This document shows, piece after piece, positions 35,562 to 44,756 of a stretch of 64,000 nucleotides of DNA. This DNA is from Caldithrix abyssi DSM 13497 (lineage in GTDB: Bacteria > Calditrichota > Calditrichia > Calditrichales > Calditrichaceae), in NCBI RefSeq assembly GCF_001886815.1, contig NZ_CP018099.1, positions 3,036,501 through 3,100,500 on the forward strand. The letters run 5' to 3'. Position 1 is the first letter of the stretch. Each line of letters begins with the position of its first letter. A program made the position numbers and the translations under genes. The notes beneath the pieces were generated by a model. It saw only the letters and a list, made by a program, of their open reading frames with translations, did no database searches and was not told where the DNA came from.

Positions 35562-36965
35562 TTATTGCGAGGTTTTATTGCCTATAATGGAAGTAGAAGT
35601 GTAGCCGTTGCCTTCCGGAGGCGAATCGACGATAATATTAATATATACCTGAGGATCGGCCAGACTATCGCCTGGGGCCCAGGTAAAACTAAATTCGGTT
35701 ATGCCGGGTCCGGCAGTTTGAGAATCCCTTAGCTCCACATCCACATCGCCATATAAAGTTCCGGCGGTAGCCTGCACCTTGATGGAAGTTTGCGCCACTA
35801 AGGGCAAGCCCCATACATCGTGCACTTTGTAATTAAACTGTATGGGTTGATTTAAATCGGTATAAGTGAAAGAAGTCGGCTCCACTTCGATGGGCGCCGC
35901 CGCATCTGTCAGCAGAACCTTTGTGCTGGCTTCAATAGATTTTTGTCCCAATGTATCGCTGTAGGTATAAGCGGTAATGGTGGCAAAGGGATTGACCAGC
36001 GGTTCAGGAGGTAATGGTGCGGCGCTTATCAGGCGAACCGTAGCCTCTCCCATTTCATTGGTCACAGCGGAACCTTCTATAATACAGTAGTCGCTTTTAA
36101 AGTACACAACCGTGCCCGGGGCAACCGGATTGCTGAATTTATCGCCCACATAAGCTGTTATTTGATCAATAATACCAAAATGAACGCGTCCGGCTATATT
36201 GGCAATACTGGGTACAACGCTAAAGTGATTTTCATCGGGCAGGCCGCCATGAATGGCCACCCGAATGGGCTTGGAGTGGATGGTTTCGCCGTCAACCTGC
36301 GCCTCGGCCACAATTTGAACCGCTCCGGCCATGGTTCCGCTGTTCAGCACCGTGTACACATAGCCCTCTCTGGTGGTCATGGTATCCGGAAAGACATACT
36401 CTCCCCCGCCCGGTCCGTTCAGGATATAGAACCTAACCAGCACGCGATGCTCGGCGTCAACCCGGATGCCATTGGCGTCTGTAACGGTAAAGTTGAGTAC
36501 AGCCGATTCATTCAACCCGGAACTTTTAATGTAAATATGATCGGTTGTTTGATTTAGAACGGTAATGTGTCTGGCCGGTCCGCTATTGCGTAAGGTATCG
36601 GTGGGCGTGAGCAATGTATCGGAGCCTATTTGTTGCAGAACTATATCCGGCACGGTAATCGTGGCGCCCGTTTTGGCCTTAATACTCATCGTTTCCATTG
36701 AAAAACCGACCTTACTGAACTGGAGTTCCACGACAAAGGTATCTTTAGCAGATTCTACCGCCAGAGTATAGGCTCCGGCGGCGTCGGTTTTGGTTTGTAC
36801 AAAATAATCTTTGGCAACCACCAGAACCCCTTCGATGGGCTGAACAACATTGTTTTTATCGAGATAGAAAACATTGCCCTGTAAAGTGGCCATATTGTCT
36901 TGCGTGGATGTTGTACAGGAAACCGCCAATAATAAAGCGAACAATATAACTACAAATTTTTGCAC
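35562..36965 (-). CDS. Ig-like-domain lipoprotein at the end of the pilus locus
   Basis: About 467 residues. The GTG at 36965 is preferred because AAAGGAGG lies just before it; the overlapping ATG frame stops after five codons. A lipoprotein signal ends at AVSC. A carboxypeptidase-regulatory-like module follows (GVLVVAKDYFVQTKTDAAGAY), then several bacterial Ig-like (invasin-type) domains (FYILNGPGGG, YCIIEGSAVTNEMGEATVRL, FTWAPGDSLADPQVYINI). It lies 10 bp behind pilT in the same orientation. A cell-surface or pilus-associated adhesive role is inference. Confidence 0.75.
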   Translation of the reverse strand: MQKFVVILFALLLAVSCTTSTQDNMATLQGNVFYLDKNNVVQPIEGVLVVAKDYFVQTKTDAAGAYTLAVESAKDTFVVELQFSKVGFSMETMSIKAKTGATITVPDIVLQQIGSDTLLTPTDTLRNSGPARHITVLNQTTDHIYIKSSGLNESAVLNFTVTDANGIRVDAEHRVLVRFYILNGPGGGEYVFPDTMTTREGYVYTVLNSGTMAGAVQIVAEAQVDGETIHSKPIRVAIHGGLPDENHFSVVPSIANIAGRVHFGIIDQITAYVGDKFSNPVAPGTVVYFKSDYCIIEGSAVTNEMGEATVRLISAAPLPPEPLVNPFATITAYTYSDTLGQKSIEASTKVLLTDAAAPIEVEPTSFTYTDLNQPIQFNYKVHDVWGLPLVAQTSIKVQATAGTLYGDVDVELRDSQTAGPGITEFSFTWAPGDSLADPQVYINIIVDSPPEGNGYTSTSIIGNKTSQ

Positions 36966-36975
36966 ATGACCTCCT

Positions 36976-38007
36976 TTAATTTGCAAAGTCAACTTTTATC
37001 ATATCGGGCGGGACCAAATTTCTTTGACGCAGCTCATCCAGGCTTTTCTGAAAGGTACGCATGCCGTACTCTGCCCCCATTTGAATGGCCGATTCTATTT
37101 GATGCGTTTTCCCCTCCCGAATCAAATTTCGAATGGCCGGGGTGGCAATTAAGATTTCTAACAGAGCGATCCGATCTGCCCGGTGCGCCTGGCGTACCAG
37201 GCGCTGTGAGATGACGGCTACAAGCGACCCGGCCAGAATAACGCGAATTTGCTGTTGCTGCTCGCCGGGAAAGACATTAATGATGCGATCGACCGTTTCG
37301 CTGGCCGAGTTGGTGTGCAACGTCGAAAAAACCAGATGACCTGTTTCGGCTGCGTGCAGGGCGTTGGTAATCGTTTCGATATCGCGCATTTCGCCTACTA
37401 GAATAACATCCGGGTCCTCGCGTAAGGCAGCGCGCAGCCCCTGCGCAAAGCTTTGCGTGTGCACGCCTACTTCTCGTTGGTGAATGAGCGAAAGCTTTGG
37501 GCGATGGAGGTATTCGATTGGATCTTCGAGGGTAATAATGTGGTCCCGCCGGTTCCGATTTATTTCATCGATCATCGCAGCCAGCGTGGTCGATTTTCCG
37601 GATCCTGTTGGACCGGTGACCAGAATCAAACCTTTTCGATGCCGGACGATTTCCTTTAATACCGGCGGCATCAATAGTTCGTTAAGCGTGCGAATTTGTT
37701 CAGGGATGATCCTGAGCGAGGCGCTAAGGCCATTGGAATGTTTAAACACATTTACACGAAATCGACTTATCCCCTCGATGGATAATGAAAAATCGATTTC
37801 CAGATTTTTTTCAAATGCGGCTTTTTGCTCAGGGCGTAAGTAAGCGAAGATAAAGTTTTTCAACTCCTCGTACGTTATCACAGGCGCATCGATTCTTTTC
37901 AACTCGCCGACCAGACGAATGATCGGCTGCATGCCGCTGCTGAAATGAATATCTGAGGCATTTTGCCTTACTGCAAAACGTAAAACCTGACCAAAATTAA
38001 CAGACAT
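36976..38007 (-). CDS. pilT: Type IV pilus retraction ATPase
   Basis: 343 residues, standard PilT length. It has the N-terminal ASDIHFSSG, Walker A TGPTGSGKSTT, Asp and His boxes (ITLEDPIEYLH, STLHTNSASETVDR) and Walker B LREDPDVILVGEMRD. It hydrolyses ATP to depolymerise pili in the cytoplasm. It lies 8 bp behind pilQ. Confidence 0.95.
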   Translation of the reverse strand: MSVNFGQVLRFAVRQNASDIHFSSGMQPIIRLVGELKRIDAPVITYEELKNFIFAYLRPEQKAAFEKNLEIDFSLSIEGISRFRVNVFKHSNGLSASLRIIPEQIRTLNELLMPPVLKEIVRHRKGLILVTGPTGSGKSTTLAAMIDEINRNRRDHIITLEDPIEYLHRPKLSLIHQREVGVHTQSFAQGLRAALREDPDVILVGEMRDIETITNALHAAETGHLVFSTLHTNSASETVDRIINVFPGEQQQQIRVILAGSLVAVISQRLVRQAHRADRIALLEILIATPAIRNLIREGKTHQIESAIQMGAEYGMRTFQKSLDELRQRNLVPPDMIKVDFAN

Positions 38008-38015
38008 AACTCCCT

Positions 38016-39317
38016 CTACTTCGCTTCCAGAACTTTGCTTGTTATAAATATCAATAAATCATTTTTTTCTTTTTTGACGGTGGTGTGCTTAAACAAATAA
38101 CCTAAAATGGGAATGCTGCTCAACAGCCAGATTCCCTCTTGCTGCTCGCTTTTGGTCTCTTTTACCAACCCGCCAATGGCCACCGTTTCACCGTCGTTTA
38201 TTACAACCGTTGTTTCCACCTCGCGCACAGAGATAATTGGTTGAGGCGCTTCTGCCGTTCCCACATAACCAATAATTTCCTGCATAACGGGATGGAGCTT
38301 TAAAGTAATTTTATTGTCTTTTCCCACAGTAGGGATAACTTCAAGGCGCATGCTGACGTCTCTTTCTTTGTAAGAATACAGATCGCCTGCCACGCTACGT
38401 TGAATTTCCGGAATAGGTACGGTGGTTCCAATTCTTATAATCGCTTTTTGATTATTGACCGTGGTTACCTTAGGATTAGAGATCAGCTTGGAACGATTGT
38501 CGCTTGCCAGCATATTTAGCGCGGCCTGTAACTTGTCAATGGTTAACACGCCCAGATGAATTTGATCCGGAGTTTCAGGTAACTCGTACCAGCCGGCTAA
38601 AATGGTTTGTTCGCCGCCCTGAGTTTGTTGCCCTTGGTTGGTGATTGGAGCGGTGGTTTCAGCCCCCATTACCGAGGCCCTGATCGACGTGGGCCACTTT
38701 AAGCCCAGTTGCTTGTTATCTCCAATCAGGGTTTCTATTAAACGAACTTCTATCAACACCTGTTTGAGCGGCGCGTCTAATTCCTGAATAATCTGATCGA
38801 TAATGGCCAGATTCTCCTCAAGATCGGAAACGATCAAAACGTTCGAACGATCGGGCTCATTTGCGGTAGTTTTTTCAGTTATTAGAGCTTCCAGCTTGCC
38901 TTTTTTGGATAAAAACTTGCTCACAGTCGCTTTGATTTTAAGAGCGTCGATATATTGAAGGTGGTAAATCTTTGTCTGAAGCTCGCCGTAATACTCATCT
39001 TTTAAAGGCTTGATAATCATTACATTATCTTTGATGAGATAGTGGTATCCATTGGGCTTTAAGATGTATTCAAGCGCCGTCCGTATCGGAACATTAGTTA
39101 AACGGACATTCACCACTTCTTTTCCGTCTCCGGTAAAAACATAATTAAAGCTGTTTTGTTTGGCAAACAGACGCAAAGCATCTTTTAGCATAACGCCTTC
39201 AAAAGATGGCGAAACGCGTTGTTCTAATAATTTTTCGATATTAACCGCCAGGCTGGCGCTTACGGATAGCAATAAGATAAGAAAGACGCTGACTATTTTT
39301 ACACAAAGGTTTCGCAT
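38016..39317 (-). CDS. pilQ: Type IV pilus secretin
   Basis: 433 residues with a signal peptide, an STN-like domain (FEGVMLKDALRLFAKQ), a secretin N domain (IYHLQYIDALKIKATVSKFL) and the secretin pore domain (VLIEVRLIETLIGDNKQLGL through NDGETVAIGGLVKE and IPILGYLFKH). It is shorter than proteobacterial PilQ and lacks AMIN domains. It forms the outer-membrane channel for the pilus. Confidence 0.92.
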   Translation of the reverse strand: MRNLCVKIVSVFLILLLSVSASLAVNIEKLLEQRVSPSFEGVMLKDALRLFAKQNSFNYVFTGDGKEVVNVRLTNVPIRTALEYILKPNGYHYLIKDNVMIIKPLKDEYYGELQTKIYHLQYIDALKIKATVSKFLSKKGKLEALITEKTTANEPDRSNVLIVSDLEENLAIIDQIIQELDAPLKQVLIEVRLIETLIGDNKQLGLKWPTSIRASVMGAETTAPITNQGQQTQGGEQTILAGWYELPETPDQIHLGVLTIDKLQAALNMLASDNRSKLISNPKVTTVNNQKAIIRIGTTVPIPEIQRSVAGDLYSYKERDVSMRLEVIPTVGKDNKITLKLHPVMQEIIGYVGTAEAPQPIISVREVETTVVINDGETVAIGGLVKETKSEQQEGIWLLSSIPILGYLFKHTTVKKEKNDLLIFITSKVLEAK

Positions 39318-39330
39318 TAAACTTCTCCCC

Positions 39331-39801
39331 TTAAATATTAGTCAATCTTAAGATTTTTCGCTTTTTGCCATCCCATAAGATGACTCTTTTTTCTTCTATT
39401 TTAATAACTTTATAGCCTTCGATCACATCGCCCTCTTTTACAATTCGATCATTAATCAGAGCAACCGAACCCCGCGGTTTAAAGCTGATCCCTTTTAGAA
39501 CAAAAGTCGGTTCTTTTACCATTTTCCTTGAACTTTTTGTAATCTTCTTCGCCTTCTTTTTAATTAAAAAGGGATCATCCCCCCAGCTGGAGGTCAGGTC
39601 AATCTTTAACGGATCGTTCAATAATTGATCCGTTTCTTGCTCGGCGGCCTGTTCCTCAGCAGGGATTTCTGTGCTCTGGCCGGCATAAAAGCTAAGATAG
39701 GTCTCTTTATTTTTTATAAAGTCAAACACGGCATAGACTAAAACGATTCCCAGAATTATAAACAAGATCTTCTGACTTTTGGTTAATTGTATCTTTTCCA
39801 T
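39331..39801 (-). CDS. pilP: PilP-like inner-membrane assembly protein
   Basis: About 156 residues with one N-terminal helix (ILFIILGIVLVYAVFDFI), an acidic linker and a small C-terminal beta domain (FVLKGISFKPRGSVALINDR, EGDVIEGYKVIKIEEKRVIL) of the PilP/GspC homology type. It is not a lipoprotein, unlike classical PilP, so the name rests on this fold and on position between pilO and pilQ. The ATG at 39801 lies 1 bp after the pilO stop. Confidence 0.7.
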   Translation of the reverse strand: MEKIQLTKSQKILFIILGIVLVYAVFDFIKNKETYLSFYAGQSTEIPAEEQAAEQETDQLLNDPLKIDLTSSWGDDPFLIKKKAKKITKSSRKMVKEPTFVLKGISFKPRGSVALINDRIVKEGDVIEGYKVIKIEEKRVILWDGKKRKILRLTNI

Positions 39802-39802
39802 A

Positions 39803-40342
39803 TTACTCATTCCAGGTATATAGTTTTGTATCAATTACTGCCTGAACATCATAACCGTTTTCGTCCAATCTTTCCATAATTATGGATTGCGGTAAAATGT
39901 AAAACGGTAATTCTTGCCACTGCTCAATATATTTACCGATTGCCAGGTATTGGCCAACCAGGGTGATGGTAAGCGGTAAGGGGATAATCTTTTTGTCTTT
40001 TTGCTCAAAATAATCTTTAAACCCTGGCGAAAAATCAACCAGTTTCAGATTATATTTTTCAGCCAGACTTTGCAGACGTTCCGTAACCTGCCCCAGATTT
40101 TCACGTCTGACAAACTTAGCTTTTTCTTTCTCCAGTTGAATTTGTTCTTGTTCAAAGCGTTTTTTAATGTTTTCCAGATTTGATTTGGCATTTGAAGCCA
40201 TATTTACTTTATTTCTGACTTCCAAAAGCTCCACATCCAGCAGTGTCAGCCGGTTAATCTGAGCCACATAAACAAAATTATACCACAATAATACAACTAA
40301 CACAATAATGCCTAATTTGATAGCAAATTTTTTTCTTGTCAT
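39803..40342 (-). CDS. pilO: PilO-like pilus alignment protein
   Basis: About 179 residues: a short cytoplasmic start, one helix (LGIIVLVVLLWYNFVYV), a coiled coil (about 40-95) and a ferredoxin-like periplasmic domain (LPLTITLVGQYLAIGKYIEQW, LPFYILPQSI), as in PilO. The start follows GAGGTGGGA. It sits 11 bp behind the pilMN fusion gene. Confidence 0.85.
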   Translation of the reverse strand: MTRKKFAIKLGIIVLVVLLWYNFVYVAQINRLTLLDVELLEVRNKVNMASNAKSNLENIKKRFEQEQIQLEKEKAKFVRRENLGQVTERLQSLAEKYNLKLVDFSPGFKDYFEQKDKKIIPLPLTITLVGQYLAIGKYIEQWQELPFYILPQSIIMERLDENGYDVQAVIDTKLYTWNE

Positions 40343-40353
40343 TCCCACCTCAT

Positions 40354-42174
40354 TTAAAATGTCAACGTAAGACTAAATTCAATCTTTTTATTCTGGATAT
40401 CTTTATTTTTTTGTTCCAGATTAATGCTCTTGAATATATTCAGATTATTCAGACTATTAATAAAATTAATCAACTCCACATCTCCGGTAACCAGATCGCC
40501 TTTAATCTCTCCGGCGAGCGAAATGACATACTTTGGCAAATCTTCTGGCGCATTTTCGTTTTCTATATTCCCGCCTGCCTGGAGCGGTTGCAATACAAAA
40601 CTTGTCAGTCGGATAGGCTTTGGCGTCAAATTGCTAAATAGTCGCATCATTTCCAGAATCGGCGGCTTGTCTTTATTGATTTTGTTTTGCAATTCCAGGT
40701 TTTCTTTTTTGACATCGCCAATAAGTTTCAATAAACTGAGGTAAGATTGTTCATACGGATTTAGCTCATGGTACTGCGCTTCCAGCACAGAGAGTTCTGC
40801 TTCTTTTGCTGTTATGGCCTGGTATTGTAAAAAAGTTAAATAGCCAAAGGTAACCGCTCCCACAATGCAAAAAAGATTAACATAGCGGTTAATCCGGGCC
40901 AAAATCAACTTTTCTTCGTAATCTTTGGGGATCAGATTAATCGAATTTTTATCGGCCAGTACTGCGCCAAATGCGGCCGTGTATTCGCCATATTTAACCG
41001 CATCTTCCTGAGCGTTTTCGATAAAGCCAGGATACAAAACAAACACAGGCATGGATAATCTTGATTTGAGGTAGGGGATCAAACTTTCCTTTTGAATGCC
41101 ATAGCCCGTTAATAATATCCGCTCGACAAAATTTCGTTTGTCTTCGCCCTGAATAAAAGCGATGGAGCGCAAAATTTCTGCAAAAAAGGTATGTAACACC
41201 GGGTTCTGTTTAACTTTTAGGTCTTTTAATTTTTCCATTAAACGTCTTTTTAACAGGCTTTCACCGGACTCAGGTTCAGAAATTTTCCCCTCATCTACTT
41301 TTTCTTCAGTATTTCTTTTACGCGTTTCGTCCTGTTTAATGGTCACTTCCAGATTTCTGGAACCAATGCCTAAATTCCGCAGATAGATCAGTTGTCCGTA
41401 TTTTAAATAACAGATTTGAGTAAAATCATAGGAAATATTCAATAATAAATCCGATTTTGGATCATCAACCATTTTATTGTAAGCCAGAACAAGACTCATA
41501 GGACGCGGCACTAAATAACTAACAGGAAACTTCAGATGAGAAAAGATATAAACAAACCGATCGACCGTTTCTTTCGGGGAAAAGACCATTTGTAACCTTT
41601 GCTTTTTTATCCCCTGCTCTTCAAACTGATCGACCACATAATATTCCAGATAGAATTCATTATCTTTAAAATGTTTGAGTTCTTCTTTATATCGAAAAAT
41701 AATGGCCTGTTCCAGTTCTTTCCTGTTCTTAATACGAGGAAACACATCATTTTTAAACAGCAAGTCCGTGCTAAAAAAGGTTACCCTTACCTCCATGCCG
41801 GCTTTATAAATACGCGACTTGATATTTTCGAGCGCGATTTGCATTGCCCGCGTGGCCTGAGTGATTTCAGTCGGGAAGGTTTGTATTCCCCAGTCTTTTA
41901 CCTGAATATTATCGCCGATCTTTTTTACAACAAGGTAACGAATTTTATCGATATCAATATCAAGCGACAGGATGGTTTTGGCGCCCAGCTTTTTAGCAAA
42001 CGAAAGCGGAGCGAAAACATCGGTCGTGTATATTTTAGTTTTGGGCGGCATTGTTTTCTGCATATTCGAAACAGAAACGCCCGCCTCTTTCTCAGCCGAC
42101 TTTTTCCCTGACGAAGTTTGAAAACTACTTCTTTCCGCAGAAACCGCTTTTCCTTTTTTGTTCCGTTCGTCCAT
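40354..42174 (-). CDS. PilM-PilN fusion protein
   Basis: 606 residues. After a charged N-terminal extension (1-65), residues 66-410 form the actin-like PilM ATPase (ILSLDIDIDKIRYLVV, LLLNISYDFTQICYL, ILLTGYG). Residues 411-606 are PilN. They begin with INLIP (412-416), the motif by which free PilN docks into PilM, then a helix (about 431-449), a coiled coil and the periplasmic ferredoxin-like domain. In most type IV pilus systems these are two genes. The fusion joins the cytoplasmic ring and inner-membrane partner covalently. Confidence 0.9.
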   Translation of the reverse strand: MDERNKKGKAVSAERSSFQTSSGKKSAEKEAGVSVSNMQKTMPPKTKIYTTDVFAPLSFAKKLGAKTILSLDIDIDKIRYLVVKKIGDNIQVKDWGIQTFPTEITQATRAMQIALENIKSRIYKAGMEVRVTFFSTDLLFKNDVFPRIKNRKELEQAIIFRYKEELKHFKDNEFYLEYYVVDQFEEQGIKKQRLQMVFSPKETVDRFVYIFSHLKFPVSYLVPRPMSLVLAYNKMVDDPKSDLLLNISYDFTQICYLKYGQLIYLRNLGIGSRNLEVTIKQDETRKRNTEEKVDEGKISEPESGESLLKRRLMEKLKDLKVKQNPVLHTFFAEILRSIAFIQGEDKRNFVERILLTGYGIQKESLIPYLKSRLSMPVFVLYPGFIENAQEDAVKYGEYTAAFGAVLADKNSINLIPKDYEEKLILARINRYVNLFCIVGAVTFGYLTFLQYQAITAKEAELSVLEAQYHELNPYEQSYLSLLKLIGDVKKENLELQNKINKDKPPILEMMRLFSNLTPKPIRLTSFVLQPLQAGGNIENENAPEDLPKYVISLAGEIKGDLVTGDVELINFINSLNNLNIFKSINLEQKNKDIQNKKIEFSLTLTF

Positions 42175-42192
42175 AAATCTCTTTTCCCGTAT

Positions 42193-43161
42193 TTAGTAAA
42201 TTTTAACCTGCGTGGATTTAAATATTAATGGACCGCCATTTACCGAATATTTAAAGAACTTTGCAATTTTATATCGATTGTAATAAACTCTGAAGCGAAA
42301 CGGCCAGAAGGGCTTAGAAGTACCGATCACATCTCCGTTTGTAATGATTCCTCCCGATAAAGCGCGCCAGATAAACTGCCAGTCGCACTGAAATCGGCTA
42401 CCGGGATTAAACTGGTACATCACGCCGCTGGTAACGCCAAAGATCAACCAGCTGGGTTTTATACGTATGTCGCCGCCAACCGCAAAATTGCCTATATTCA
42501 ACCAATTGAATTTGCCAAAAGTTAAATTCTTTTCCACAAAGGCTATATCTTTAATAAAGCTAAATATCCCGTTGATGGTAAGATTGCCTGCGTAATAATG
42601 ATAAGGTTTTGCCGCCTCACGCAGTTCATCCGGGTCAAAAAGAGGAAAATATTTGGCGTTCTCCATCACTTTATTGTGGGGAATGGTACGAATATATCTA
42701 ACTTTTCCTGTGGCATAAACCGCGTATTTGGCCACATCAATGTACTCCACCGTTTTTTCGATCACCTTCGCAAAGTTCTGACTAATACCGGTTGCCTTAA
42801 TCCTGATTTTATCTGTTCCAATGATATGGATATTAATCTGGCATTGGGTGCCGGGGCCTGTTTCGACCGTTTCGGAATAGTTACTTAATCCCAATAAAAA
42901 GCTGTTATACAATGCATATTCACTAATCAAACGCATGGCATATTCAATGCCCGCCTCTGCCGCATACAAAGCTCTTCTTTGATTCACATCAACAATTTGC
43001 ATGCGCGCCTCTGCAGCCAGCAGGGTTAATAAACTTACGATGATCATGCCGATAAAGACCATAAACAACAATAACCCAATCAACATCACGCCGCGTTGAT
43101 TGTGGCGCAAACTCCTAAGGCTAACGTTCCTGCTTTGCTGTTTGTCAGTTATTTTTTGCAT
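42193..43161 (-). CDS. PilX-like pseudopilin or prepilin-like protein
   Basis: 322 residues with a type III prepilin-like leader: NQRG then VMLIGLLLFMVFIGMIIVSLL. The Glu at mature position 5 is replaced by Gly, as in some minor pilins. The motif ALYAAEAGIEYAMRL is typical of PilX-type proteins. The long C-terminal part is beta-rich and not recognised. It is probably a minor pilus component, between the pilMN fusion and two other pseudopilin genes. Confidence 0.75.
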   Translation of the reverse strand: MQKITDKQQSRNVSLRSLRHNQRGVMLIGLLLFMVFIGMIIVSLLTLLAAEARMQIVDVNQRRALYAAEAGIEYAMRLISEYALYNSFLLGLSNYSETVETGPGTQCQINIHIIGTDKIRIKATGISQNFAKVIEKTVEYIDVAKYAVYATGKVRYIRTIPHNKVMENAKYFPLFDPDELREAAKPYHYYAGNLTINGIFSFIKDIAFVEKNLTFGKFNWLNIGNFAVGGDIRIKPSWLIFGVTSGVMYQFNPGSRFQCDWQFIWRALSGGIITNGDVIGTSKPFWPFRFRVYYNRYKIAKFFKYSVNGGPLIFKSTQVKIY

Positions 43162-43187
43162 TTCCGCTTTTTTACCTTTTTTAGTGC

Positions 43188-43871
43188 TTAATCCTCGCCA
43201 TGGCGATGACGGTGGTGATGCTGGTGGTTATTATCGTCGTCATCATCATCATCTTTATGATCATGATCTTTATCGTCGTCTGAATCGTTGCCAATTTTTG
43301 GTTGTTTTATGGTAAGGTTTCTTAAAAAAAAGAGGTCTTCTGCCGAACGCACATTGCCATTTTTATTTACCGCTAACGATGCTTTAATATAGACTATTTC
43401 ATTCTTATTATTGATCGGATTCATGTTGGAATCAAAATAGGCAAAAGGTGGAGTGGTCACATTGGTGAGCAAAACTTCCCACGCTTCAGAATTTTTTCTT
43501 CTGGAAAGCGTTTGATTTAAGTAGGAATAACGGACCTTATCGCCATTTATTTTTTTGAAATATATTTCATTGCCGTTAGAAATGCTCAGGATATTGGCAG
43601 GATTGAGTTCTAAAAAATCTTCGCGCATGATGTTTAAGGTTTTGCGCAATTCCCAGCGCGTTGAAATTTCGCCGGATAAAGTTCCGAACATTCGGGCGTT
43701 CAACAATACCACGCCATAAGCTATGGCTGAGATGGAACCAATTATAACCAAAGTCACGATCAATTCCATCAAAGAAAATCCATCTTCCCGTGCCAGAAAC
43801 TTTTGGAAGACCATTTTCTTTTGCCCGGTTGCAACTTTTCTGTTCTTTGGCATTTGAATGAACGTGTTCAT
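43188..43871 (-). CDS. PilW/GspJ-like pseudopilin with an Asp/His-rich tail
   Basis: 227 residues with a prepilin cleavage site (EDG then FSLMELIVTLVIIG, Glu5 present). The body resembles PilW/GspJ pseudopilins. From about 195 the protein is strongly acidic and then His-rich (DSDDDKDHDHKDDDDDDDNN followed by HQHHHRHRHGED), which could bind divalent metal. The start overlaps the preceding pseudopilin stop (ATGA). Confidence 0.85.
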   Translation of the reverse strand: MNTFIQMPKNRKVATGQKKMVFQKFLAREDGFSLMELIVTLVIIGSISAIAYGVVLLNARMFGTLSGEISTRWELRKTLNIMREDFLELNPANILSISNGNEIYFKKINGDKVRYSYLNQTLSRRKNSEAWEVLLTNVTTPPFAYFDSNMNPINNKNEIVYIKASLAVNKNGNVRSAEDLFFLRNLTIKQPKIGNDSDDDKDHDHKDDDDDDDNNHQHHHRHRHGED

Positions 43872-44290
43872 TCTTTAATCTCATAATATTTCGAAAAACG
43901 AATGGATAAAGTGACATTCTCTTCCAGCACAGGGTGCGACACCGTAACCGTAACCTGCCAACCTTCGATTTGCGCCTTTCCCCAGTTTTTAATTTTTTCG
44001 ACCTTCACACTTCTGGTGAAATCATCGTCCAGAGTCTCTGTTTTTTCAAATTTTTCAATGGATTTGTACCAGTCCCAGTTTAATTTTCTAAAACCGATTA
44101 TCTCTTCCATTTTGCTTTCTGCCAGATACTGGGCCTGTTGAGAACGAAGAAATTTTGCCGCCTTTACCGATGCCATTCCGGCCAGGCTGAAAAATGTAGG
44201 AAAAATAATGCCAATCAGCACAAGTACCACAACTAATTCGATTAATGTTAAACCCTCTTCACGCTGTTTGAATCTGGTTAGCATTATCAT
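43868..44290 (-). CDS. PilV/GspI-like pseudopilin
   Basis: 140 residues with a short leader and prepilin site EEG followed by LTLIELVVVLVLIGIIF. AQYLAESKMEEIIGFR is typical of PilV/GspI minor pilins. It begins a group of three minor pilin genes translated together, separated from the pilA-like gene by a terminator. Confidence 0.85.
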   Translation of the reverse strand: MIMLTRFKQREEGLTLIELVVVLVLIGIIFPTFFSLAGMASVKAAKFLRSQQAQYLAESKMEEIIGFRKLNWDWYKSIEKFEKTETLDDDFTRSVKVEKIKNWGKAQIEGWQVTVTVSHPVLEENVTLSIRFSKYYEIKE

Positions 44291-44317
44291 GTTTACGTTT
44301 TTCTGTTAAATGGTAAA

Positions 44318-44344
44318 ATGGGACTTCAGAAACTGAAGTCCCAT
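44318..44344 (-). terminator. Terminator after the major pilin gene
   Basis: A 12-bp perfect stem ATGGGACTTCAG / CTGAAGTCCCAT with a 3-nt loop, then TTTTACC on the minus strand. Termination is probably partial because pil genes continue beyond it. Confidence 0.75.
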
Positions 44345-44366
44345 CCATTTCACCCTATCCGAAAAC

Positions 44367-44711
44367 TCATTTTATAACAAGAGCGCCGGATGAGGATACA
44401 CTCACACTGAAATCAGATCCATTCGATTTTTTAGGCACCTTGCCATCGGTAAAGAATGAGCCAGGATTCTTCTTGTAATCGTTAACCGCTTTTTGCAAGG
44501 TGTAGGTTGGGTCTGCCATTACCTTATTGGCAAAGTGCATCATGATGGCCGCTTCAATGGATTTGGCATTTGCCAGGTCGCGTGTGGCATTGGCATTTTT
44601 GGTTAAGTCAAGATAGCGCGGTACGGCAATAGCTGCCAGCACCCCTAAAATGACGATAACCACAACCAGCTCGATTAAGGTGAAACCTTTTTGACTTCTT
44701 AAGGCACGCAT
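44367..44711 (-). CDS. pilA: Major type IV pilin-like protein (PilA/PulG type)
   Basis: 114 residues: leader MRALRSQKG, then FTLIELVVVIVILGVLAAIAVPRYLDL, the classical pilin N-terminal helix with Glu5. The small C-terminal domain has no cysteines. The gene is followed by a strong hairpin, which would allow high expression relative to the downstream minor pilins. A GspG-type pseudopilin cannot be excluded. Confidence 0.88.
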   Translation of the reverse strand: MRALRSQKGFTLIELVVVIVILGVLAAIAVPRYLDLTKNANATRDLANAKSIEAAIMMHFANKVMADPTYTLQKAVNDYKKNPGSFFTDGKVPKKSNGSDFSVSVSSSGALVIK

Positions 44712-44756
44712 AATTGTACCTCCTTTGATTTTTGTGGGACATTAGTTGTCTTTTAT

